Assembly (NCBI GenBank): GCA_029068665.1
Contig: JAIECC010000356.1
Coordinates: forward strand, 1-7,915
Source of the DNA: Lachnospiraceae bacterium
GTDB lineage: Bacteria; Bacillota; Clostridia; Lachnospirales; Lachnospiraceae
Reading direction: 5' to 3'
DNA: 7,915 bases
Shown here in pieces: positions 1 through 4,879 of the stretch. The translations under genes were made by a program, and so were the position numbers. Every line of letters starts with the position of its first letter. Position 1 is the stretch's first letter. The notes under the pieces were generated by a model. It saw only the letters and a list, made by a program, of their open reading frames with translations, was not told the origin of the DNA and ran no database searches.

Positions 1-86
1 GTAATATAGTCAGCCTTCATGGCATAGGGGCATTTCACAGGATATTTACTTGGTTGACATAACATTTTCGTGATTTGTAAATTCAT
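1..86 (-). CDS. N-acetylmuramoyl-L-alanine amidase (endolysin), N-terminal fragment
   Basis: The first 28 codons of a gene that runs off the left edge. The ATG at 86 follows an AGGAAAGGATG ribosome binding site and lies just beyond the holin stop codon at 89-91. The peptide begins MNLQITKMLCQPSKYPVKCP and continues into YAMKADYIT. To me this resembles the N-terminus of phage amidases of Firmicutes (an 'SKY..KCPY.M.P.YI' opening that leads into the first zinc-ligand histidine, which is outside the window). These enzymes cleave the bond between muramic acid and L-alanine in peptidoglycan at the end of infection. The position directly after a holin is the usual lysis-cassette order and supports the call. 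No catalytic residue is visible, so the assignment rests on the short opening motif and context. Confidence 0.68.
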   Translation of the reverse strand, partial: MNLQITKMLCQPSKYPVKCPYAMKADYI

Positions 87-88
87 AG

Positions 89-382
89 CTATTCATCCTT
101 TCCTGATTGTTTGATGATTTGGTCCACATAGGTGCTGAGACCGGCCACCAGAATACCCTGGACGATTCCGGTGAAGATTCCCATCAGAATATTCTGAGAT
201 GTGCTGATATCACTGTTTGCCAGCACATAAATCATAGAAAGGACAACTCCGGTCAGCCCCAGGAGGGCAGGGATGAACTTATCGGCTATGGTTTCCGTAT
301 TCTTGAGCATGATGCCCAGAAAGTATAAGGCAATAGCCAGAATCATTAATTCCGGCTTAATATAATTCATGATTAGTTCCAT
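89..382 (-). CDS. Phage holin, Hol44 / holin superfamily V type
   Basis: A 97-residue membrane protein. Three hydrophobic stretches are visible at about residues 11-27, 36-55 and 66-86, followed by a short polar tail ending in KQSGKDE. The opening MELIMNYIKPELMIL and the late 'TGIVQGILVAG...YVDQIIKQ' pattern match what I know of Hol44-type holins, which form membrane lesions that let endolysin reach the wall. The start at 382 is chosen because AAAAGGAGATGAGAAT precedes it with good spacing. An in-frame start at 448 would add a polar leader without its own site. The amidase follows after only 2 bases and the cysteine desulfurase ends 46 bases upstream, so all three probably share a transcript. 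Confidence 0.87.
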   Translation of the reverse strand: MELIMNYIKPELMILAIALYFLGIMLKNTETIADKFIPALLGLTGVVLSMIYVLANSDISTSQNILMGIFTGIVQGILVAGLSTYVDQIIKQSGKDE

Positions 383-428
383 ATTCTCATCTCCTTTTGG
401 ATTGATACAGAAGAGTCGTGGTATATCC

Positions 429-1586
429 TTAAGCATCCGCATCCTCATACCGGGTCAGATGTCTTAATTGAATCAGACAGGTATGCAGGGTATTGGTGAA
501 ATAATCAATATCCCTTCTTGTAATATCCCGGGGCAAAGAGATACGGATGGTTCCATTTATATATTCTTCCGGTACATGAATGGCTTGTAACACGTGGGAT
601 GCCTCCGGAGAGCCGGTACTGCAGGCAGAAGCCGTGGAGACGCATATGCCTTTACAGTCCAGCAGCATAGCCAGGGCTTCCCCTTCTATATTCCGAAAGC
701 TGATGCTCAGGTTATTCGGCAGTCGATGAACAAAGGAACCGTTGATGATAAAGTCATCTTCCCACCGTCTTAATCGGGAAATGAGATAATCCTGCATCCG
801 TGACATGGACACATTGTTATAATCCAGCAGCTGCACCGCTTTTGCCAGACCGGCGATATAGGGGATGTTTTCCGTACCGCCTCTCCGTCCCTCCATCTGA
901 CTGCCATAGTTGAAAGGAGTTAATGAAATACCCTCCCTGACATATAAGAAGCCGATACCCTTGGGGGCATTGATTTTCTGACCACTCATGGACAGCATAT
1001 CGATTCCCAGCTTTTTTACATCCAGTGCTTCATAAGGGAATAGCTGGGTAGCATCCGTGTGGAAGATGCCCTTGTATTGATGAACGATACCAGCGATTTC
1101 TTTCAGGTTTTGAATCGTACCGATTTCGTTGTTTGCTGCCTGAATGGAAACCAGCAAATGTCCGGTTCCTTCCAGATATTCCTTCCGGCATAGATCATGA
1201 AGCCTGTCCAGGTCTACGAATCCATGCCAGTCTACAGGGGCATACCGGACTGAATCCGATTGCTGCCTGCACAGGGCGGCGATAGAAGCATGTTCGATGG
1301 GGGTGGTAATCAGAACCGTATCCCGATGATGCTCCATATAGCCCTTGATTGCCAGGGAATTCCCTTCACAGGCGCCGGAGGTAAAGATGATTTCCTCCGG
1401 ATGAGCACCTATGTGTTCGGCGATAGATGCCCGTGCTTCCACCAACACCTGTTTTGCTTTCCTGCCTACAGAGTGAAGACTGCCGGGATTTCCGTATATG
1501 GTTGTCAGAGTATCCGTAACCACAGACAGGACCTGGGGATGCAGGGGAGTGGTTGCAGCATTGTCAAAATAATAGATTTCTTTCAT
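429..1586 (-). CDS. Cysteine desulfurase (NifS/IscS-like, PLP-dependent)
   Basis: A full-length 385-residue class V aminotransferase-fold enzyme, the usual size for the family. It takes sulfur from L-cysteine, giving alanine and an enzyme persulfide. Visible features: N-terminal YFDNAATT; His99 in the IEHAS motif, which stacks on PLP; AANNEIGTIQ at 150-159; Asp178 and Gln181 in FHTDATQ; PLP lysine Lys204 in SGQKINAPKG; GGTEN at 236-240; catalytic Cys322 in ASACSTGS; and Arg348 in TIRIS. All catalytic residues are present, so it should be active. The residue before the PLP lysine is Gln rather than the common His. The start at 1586 follows AGAAGGTGACATTT; an in-frame start at 1631 has no such site. 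It sits between a small unknown gene and the holin, with no SufU, IscU, MnmA, ThiI or Dnd gene nearby, so its sulfur acceptor is unknown. A host housekeeping role is unlikely given the phage neighbours. Confidence 0.95.
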   Translation of the reverse strand: MKEIYYFDNAATTPLHPQVLSVVTDTLTTIYGNPGSLHSVGRKAKQVLVEARASIAEHIGAHPEEIIFTSGACEGNSLAIKGYMEHHRDTVLITTPIEHASIAALCRQQSDSVRYAPVDWHGFVDLDRLHDLCRKEYLEGTGHLLVSIQAANNEIGTIQNLKEIAGIVHQYKGIFHTDATQLFPYEALDVKKLGIDMLSMSGQKINAPKGIGFLYVREGISLTPFNYGSQMEGRRGGTENIPYIAGLAKAVQLLDYNNVSMSRMQDYLISRLRRWEDDFIINGSFVHRLPNNLSISFRNIEGEALAMLLDCKGICVSTASACSTGSPEASHVLQAIHVPEEYINGTIRISLPRDITRRDIDYFTNTLHTCLIQLRHLTRYEDADA

Positions 1587-1633
1587 AAATGTCACCTTCT
1601 TTGAGAATGGATTTACATGAGAAAGTACCAAAC

Positions 1634-1852
1634 CTAGCGTAATTCATGATTACACCATTTTTCATATGCCTCCCTGCTTTCGGCTCTTCCGAATACAAAT
1701 ACAAGACTGTCCTTTGACCAGAACAGGTCGGTCAGGGGAACGTTGTTCTTGATGTACAGCCCTGCCTGTCGGGTATTTACGATTCGCACCGTATCTTCGA
1801 TTTCATAGTATTGATTAAAAACTTCGCTGAATTCTTTGATATGTATCACCAC
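1634..1852 (-). CDS. Small protein, DUF5659-like, unknown function
   Basis: A 72-residue soluble protein with no membrane segment or signal peptide. The core VRIVNTRQAGLYIKN followed by a hydrophobic strand (DSLVFVFG) and a charged C-terminal helix recalls small phage proteins of the DUF5659 type ('...QA.YL...G......F.F..'). This is recognition from memory, not a verified match. The start is uncertain. Tandem GTG codons at 1852 and 1849 lie inside a ribosome-binding-like AGAAAGTGGTGAT, and there is no ATG in frame at the normal distance. A strong terminator hairpin ends about 16 bases upstream. The desulfurase gene begins 47 bases downstream, suggesting co-transcription and perhaps a shared job. 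Its function is not known. Confidence 0.75.
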   Translation of the reverse strand: MVIHIKEFSEVFNQYYEIEDTVRIVNTRQAGLYIKNNVPLTDLFWSKDSLVFVFGRAESREAYEKWCNHELR

Positions 1853-1857
1853 TTTCT
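1845..1857 (-). promoter_or_regulatory. Ribosome binding site with no ATG at the expected distance (72-residue gene)
   Basis: On the minus strand AGAAAGTGGTGAT closely matches the anti-Shine-Dalgarno complement AGAAAGGAGGTGATC. The codon 8 bases after its GTGG core is ATC (1840-1838). The nearest accepted start codons, the two GTGs at 1852 and 1849, are inside the site itself. Either a GTG is used with a weaker upstream site, or initiation is at a near-cognate ATC. Confidence 0.45.
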
Positions 1858-1867
1858 GTATCAGTGT

Positions 1868-1916
1868 AAAAAAAGGGATATACAGTCATTCATAATGAAT
1901 GGTGTATATCCCTTTT
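1868..1916 (-). terminator. Rho-independent terminator between structural and lysis blocks
   Basis: The arms 1871-1883 and 1904-1916 pair perfectly (AAAAGGGATATAC against GTATATCCCTTTT). An A-T pair (1884/1903) and an inner CATTCAT/ATGAATG stem extend the hairpin, separated by a small bulge. On the minus strand the hairpin ends in CCC followed by seven T residues. It lies 19 bases after the stop of the 114-residue gene and about 16 bases before the start of the 72-residue gene. On the plus strand the T run is only four long, so it is mainly a minus-strand terminator. There is little room for a promoter between it and the next gene, so readthrough or an overlapping promoter is needed to express the lysis genes. 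Confidence 0.9.
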
Positions 1917-1934
1917 GTATTATGTTAACAATCA

Positions 1935-2279
1935 CTATTCATTATCATGTTCCGTAATACTGCATGTATCACGATTGGGCGGTATCTGGTTTTTCGTGAG
2001 CCCGGATATGTCGTCGCTTAAAATACTCCGGATGGAAGTCTGAATGTGTTCCTCCAGCGTAGAAAACCGGGACAGATCCAGTTGTTCCAGAAGGGTTCGT
2101 GTTTCTTCCTGGGTCGCATACCCATTGGTGTAGCTGTTCAATGCCAGGAAGAGCTGATAGCAGTCCATGGAACAGGCAACTGTCCGCCAGGGCGTATAAG
2201 TACCCCTGCCGGAGCAGCTGTTACAGATATGGTATGCCTGACCACAGATACTACAGCGGGCATTCTGATAGTCTGCCAT
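1935..2279 (-). CDS. Six-cysteine zinc-binding small protein, unknown function
   Basis: A 114-residue protein with a cysteine-rich N-terminal half. Cys9 and Cys12 form CxxCG, Cys19 and Cys22 form a second CxxC, and Cys36 and Cys40 form CSxxC, so it probably binds one or two zinc ions. Residues 44-90 look like a pair of helices rich in Leu and Glu (LALNSYTNG...LLEQLDLS), and the last 25 residues are polar and probably disordered. Its ATG overlaps the stop of the upstream tail-tube-like gene as TAATG, and I see no good ribosome binding site of its own, so translational coupling is likely. I recall similar 'CxxCGxxYxxCxxC...CSxxC' proteins next to tail genes in Firmicutes phages, but I cannot name a function. 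Confidence 0.83.
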   Translation of the reverse strand: MADYQNARCSICGQAYHICNSCSGRGTYTPWRTVACSMDCYQLFLALNSYTNGYATQEETRTLLEQLDLSRFSTLEEHIQTSIRSILSDDISGLTKNQIPPNRDTCSITEHDNE

Positions 2280-3076
2280 TAGTCTTCGGATACGATGATA
2301 TCAAACAGACGAGCTGTTTCATCGCAGTAAGGCTTCTGCAGCTTGTACTCGGCTGCGTGCTTTCCGTCCGGAGTCAGATTGATCTCTACGGATTCCGGAT
2401 TGATCTGAGCTCTTGGAACAGAGATTACACCGGCATATACCAGGTTGGTATTGCAAGGATCATGGAAGATTGCATGGATCAACAGAGATTTTACCTCCGG
2501 TACACCATCCGTCTTCTTAGTAACCTTTACGGCACTTGCAGTTTCTGCATCGTATCTTACAAATACACGGCCGGTTACACCTTCCGGAAGCGTAATGGTC
2601 TTTGTTGCTGCATCTAAGGTGAACTTGCCTTCACCGGCAGTTGGAGCAACCTCGTAGGTATCACCAAAGGTATTGTTTTCATTGATAACCTTTACATATT
2701 TTACTTCTGTACCAGCAGCGCCAACCGGAGTATACTTCAATACTACCTTGCCGTCAGCACCGATGGCAATGGTCTCGGATACCGGCTTAATGATCTTATT
2801 ATCATCGCTGGCAACCTCTTTTTTGGAACCGAACTGGGATGCAGCAAGGTCCAGAGAGAACAGGCTGTTGCTAAAGCTGAAGGTACCGGTCTGTGCATTG
2901 TAGAATGTCACAATCTCTGCACCCATGGCATCTGTTACCTGGGTTCCTTCTGCAGCAGTCTTTAAGCTTGGCTCCTCAATCTGTGTATAACGGCCAATCA
3001 GCTCACTTGTAGCAGGATCGTATTCCTCCACTGCTCTGATTTTTTCAAGTACTAATTCATTTGGATTAAATGCCAT
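2279..3076 (-). CDS. Probable virion structural protein, tail-tube-like
   Basis: A 265-residue acidic protein rich in Thr, Val, Ala and Gly with strong beta-strand character, no signal peptide and no membrane segment. In this numbering the N-terminal part (about 1-95) contains a FSFSNSLFSLDLAASQFGS stretch. A central part (about 98-190) reads like an immunoglobulin-like insertion (ETIAIGADGKVVLKYTPVG ... ITLPEGVTGRVFVRYD). The C-terminal part (about 195-265) contains FHDPCNTNLVYAGVISVPRA and a repeat-free strand pattern ending ARLFDIIVSED. Such a body with a beta-sandwich insertion is common in major tail (tube) proteins of Gram-positive phages, which is why I favour that role; a different virion or baseplate protein is possible. 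The start at 3076 follows AAGGAGGAATTTATT; the earlier ATG at 3097 lies upstream of that site. It is followed by a coupled zinc-binding gene. Confidence 0.82.
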   Translation of the reverse strand: MAFNPNELVLEKIRAVEEYDPATSELIGRYTQIEEPSLKTAAEGTQVTDAMGAEIVTFYNAQTGTFSFSNSLFSLDLAASQFGSKKEVASDDNKIIKPVSETIAIGADGKVVLKYTPVGAAGTEVKYVKVINENNTFGDTYEVAPTAGEGKFTLDAATKTITLPEGVTGRVFVRYDAETASAVKVTKKTDGVPEVKSLLIHAIFHDPCNTNLVYAGVISVPRAQINPESVEINLTPDGKHAAEYKLQKPYCDETARLFDIIVSED

Positions 3077-3120
3077 AATAAATTCCTCCTTCGTCATTGG
3101 TCAGACCGGGAAAGAACCGG

Positions 3121-3876
3121 TTAGTCCAGTTCTCCCAGCCAGTCTAACTGTTTGGTTGATATTTCCTTGAGGTTCACTCCAAAGCCGGAGTATCCACTTT
3201 GCAATAATAAATCCGCATTTTTCATCTTGCTGATTCGTCTGACAGAATCAATAAATGCATTGATTTTCATATTCCAAACCTCATTGTGGTTATATTTGAA
3301 ACCATTACAATTAATCATGGCAGATACCATGTTTTTTAATTGTGAATGATATTCCCGATTTTTATTTCGAAGATAGTCCTCTCGGGCATCCTCGATCAGA
3401 ATCTGCTTGGTCGCTTCATTTGCAGGCAATTGGTCGTTCCGCTTCAGACCATGCATGCTTCGAAGGACATCTGCAATCATCAGATAGGTATATTCGTCAA
3501 TTTCAATGTTGGTTTCCCGATCGTACATGACGATATCTTCCGAATCCTTTTTTTGAAATATCTGAAGTCTGGAAAAATCCAGTTCCCCCAGCAGAATTGC
3601 TGTCTGTTCCTTGGAAAAGCTTCGGCTTAAGAGACCGTAGAATAACTGAAAGTCCGAGATTGTGGTATAATCAATTCCCATATCAAAGAGCTGGAATTTC
3701 ATATCTGCGCCTACGGAAGTAAGGGTATAGACCATAGACCAGTATTGTCGTTCCCCGTAGTTACATATTTCATCCAGGGTAGGCTGATGAATGACAATTC
3801 CTTCTTTTACGAAGAAGTCCTTTCCCCGATAGATTTGCAGCTCATCGTTTATGATTCCTTCCAGATTAATCACCAC
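3121..3876 (-). CDS. Phage protein of unknown function, possibly tail assembly related
   Basis: A 251-residue soluble, mostly helical protein. Notable stretches: PTLDEICNYGERQYWSMVY (32-50), IDEYTYLMIADVLRSMHGL (126-144), EATKQILIEDAREDYLRNK (154-172) and a C-terminal part ending DLLLQSGYSGFGVNLKEIS (222-240). The 'PTL.EI...GE..Y' opening and placement just before a tail-tube-like gene recall proteins near tail genes in Firmicutes phages, possibly an assembly chaperone. This is inference from memory and context; no catalytic motif is visible. The annotated start is the first of two GTG codons at 3876, which fall within a strong AAAAGGTGGTGAT binding site, so the true start may be a CTG at 3864 or another codon. 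A terminator-like hairpin ends about 15 bases upstream. The next gene begins 44 bases downstream. Confidence 0.85.
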   Translation of the reverse strand: MVINLEGIINDELQIYRGKDFFVKEGIVIHQPTLDEICNYGERQYWSMVYTLTSVGADMKFQLFDMGIDYTTISDFQLFYGLLSRSFSKEQTAILLGELDFSRLQIFQKKDSEDIVMYDRETNIEIDEYTYLMIADVLRSMHGLKRNDQLPANEATKQILIEDAREDYLRNKNREYHSQLKNMVSAMINCNGFKYNHNEVWNMKINAFIDSVRRISKMKNADLLLQSGYSGFGVNLKEISTKQLDWLGELD

Positions 3877-3881
3877 CTTTT
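3869..3881 (-). promoter_or_regulatory. Strong ribosome binding site with no ATG at the expected distance (251-residue gene)
   Basis: The minus strand reads AAAAGGTGGTGAT, one base away from the ideal AAAAGGAGGTGAT. Eight bases after its GGTGG core is CTG (3864-3862), in frame with the gene. The only standard start codons nearby are the tandem GTGs at 3876 and 3873, which are part of the site. This decides whether the protein begins at MVINLEG or four residues later. Confidence 0.5.
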
Positions 3882-3891
3882 CATAAGAAAA

Positions 3892-3954
3892 GCAGCCGGA
3901 TGGTCATGGAAGATGAACACCCGGCTGCCTGTAAGAGAAGCAGGCATACATGCC
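3892..3954 (-). promoter_or_regulatory. Overlapping hairpins, attenuator-like leader of the 251-residue gene
   Basis: In transcript order three stems share arms. GGCAT/ATGCC (3954-3950 with 3947-3943) overlaps TGCCTG/CAGGCA (an arm at 3946-3941 with 3931-3926). That in turn overlaps the terminator-like GCAGCCGG/CCGGCTGC stem (3928-3921 with 3899-3892), which is followed by TTTTCTTATG. Because the arms are shared, the second stem and the third cannot form fully at once. This is the layout of a transcription attenuator (anti-antiterminator, antiterminator, terminator). The terminator stem is 8 bp with a 21-base loop that can itself fold (TCAT/ATGA), and the T tract is interrupted, so it would be a modest terminator. 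No ligand-binding core is recognisable. Confidence 0.45.
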
Positions 3955-3992
3955 AGGAATAAACAGCCATTTTGGAGTTATCCACTACTGTA

Positions 3993-4020
3993 TATATACG
4001 AAGGGAAAAATGCACTTCAG
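3993..4020 (-). promoter_or_regulatory. Weak candidate promoter in the gap before the 251-residue gene
   Basis: On the minus strand CTGAAG (4020-4015) and TATATA (3998-3993) are 16 bases apart. The -10-like part lies in a self-complementary GTATATATAC (3990-3999). Both hexamers are poor matches to the host sigma-A consensus. It would place a transcript start upstream of the overlapping hairpins, which fits a leader. A promoter for the phage polymerase could look quite different. Confidence 0.2.
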
Positions 4021-4021
4021 T

Positions 4022-4034
4022 CGTGATAATCACG
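4022..4034. other. Short perfect palindrome, possible operator
   Basis: CGTGATAATCACG is a perfect inverted repeat with six-base arms around a single central base. It lies 8 bases after the zinc-ribbon gene's stop codon and just upstream of the weak promoter candidate. It could be a regulator binding site or a minimal hairpin. It is too tight to be a stable RNA loop, which slightly favours a DNA-binding role. Confidence 0.25.
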
Positions 4035-4042
4035 GGAAAAAC

Positions 4043-4879
4043 TTAAGCTTTCAGCTTTTCCACACGGTAGCTTCTCTGCTTTTGTGTTTTATTTCTGCGG
4101 GTAAAGACTGTCTGGCAGCCCGGACACCGCTTCTGATTATAGGTACGAAGCTCGAATAGGCAGCCACAGTCCATACATCTGCGGTATCGCTGATGCTCCC
4201 GCACACCGTAATACTGCTTCTGCCACTTCCTCAGGTCTCCTTCCAGACTCCGACAGAAGTATCTTATATAGAAATTATCCTCATTCATAAAATCATACAT
4301 GCTTTGGAATTGTCCCGGTGTTTCATATTCCTCCAGCCGCTTGCAGGTGCGGAAGTGCTTTTGCAGAAAGCCCTCCATCATCTGTGTATACTCCTGCCAG
4401 GGCAGCTCCATTTTCTGATTTTGATAAGTTACCTTTAATTGTTCTGCCTGAGTCATGGCTTCCTGAATAGCGGCAGTCAGCTCCGGGGCAGTCAACTCCC
4501 GGCCCTTTCGCCATTGATAGTATAATTCCTTTGGTGTATTCAGCAGGTCCAGATAGTCCTGCTGTAGAATTACTTCCTTATCAAAATATCTGGTATATAA
4601 ATTATTGATTTTCTGTCGTATCAGACTGCACCAGTCAGTTTCCCTGGAAATGGATTGATATCCCTTGTACTCCAGCCGGGACCAGGCATCAAATACCTGT
4701 CCGGCCTCTGTATGTAATAAAGAATCCTCCACGGAATAACGGATAACCTTGGTACAGACTTTGCGTTCATTCCGGCTGGACCAGAGAGAAGAGCAGAAGC
4801 TTTGAAACACGGCTTCCTGTTCCTCTCTGGATTCCGCCTCTTTGTAATCTTCAATTTGTTCATATAAGTAATCAGCCAT
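4043..4879 (-). CDS. Zinc-ribbon protein, candidate RNA polymerase partner
   Basis: A 278-residue protein. Residues 1-230 are largely helical and charged (TDWCSLIRQKINNLYTRYFD at 81-100; NFYIRYFCRSLEGDLRKWQ at 202-220). The C-terminus carries a zinc ribbon with Cys235, Cys238, Cys252 and Cys255 (CMDCG ... RCPGC), followed by a strongly basic tail (TRRNKTQKQRSYRVEKLKA) suited to nucleic-acid contact. It starts at an ATG inside the end of the polymerase gene (8-base overlap, ATGGCTGA), served by a GGAGGTGATGAAGG site lying in the polymerase's last codons, so the two are tightly coupled. I infer it binds nucleic acid and may act with the polymerase as a specificity, elongation or template-binding factor. 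No enzymatic motif is visible and the family is not one I can name. Confidence 0.88.
   Translation of the reverse strand: MADYLYEQIEDYKEAESREEQEAVFQSFCSSLWSSRNERKVCTKVIRYSVEDSLLHTEAGQVFDAWSRLEYKGYQSISRETDWCSLIRQKINNLYTRYFDKEVILQQDYLDLLNTPKELYYQWRKGRELTAPELTAAIQEAMTQAEQLKVTYQNQKMELPWQEYTQMMEGFLQKHFRTCKRLEEYETPGQFQSMYDFMNEDNFYIRYFCRSLEGDLRKWQKQYYGVREHQRYRRCMDCGCLFELRTYNQKRCPGCQTVFTRRNKTQKQRSYRVEKLKA

Noticed and set aside
383..448. Longer holin start at 448
   Set aside because: The extra 22 residues are polar and run across the ribosome binding site that serves the ATG at 382.
1260..1604. 114-codon plus-strand open frame
   Set aside because: It is antisense to the desulfurase, which has all its family motifs on the minus strand.
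1587..1631. Longer desulfurase start at 1631
   Set aside because: Family members begin at the MKEIYYFDNAATT position, and AGAAGGTGAC lies just before the ATG at 1586.
1868..1916. Hairpin as a CRISPR repeat or transposon end
   Set aside because: It occurs once, has a T tract in the transcription direction, and sits between two co-oriented genes, which is what a terminator looks like.
2099..2617. 172-codon plus-strand open frame
   Set aside because: It is antisense to the tail-tube-like and six-cysteine genes, has no ribosome binding site, and its cysteine- and tyrosine-rich composition looks like a frame shadow.
4323..4863. Minus-strand open frames inside the zinc-ribbon gene (4323-4514 and 4621-4863)
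   Set aside because: They overlap the zinc-ribbon gene in another frame and show no domain signal or binding site.
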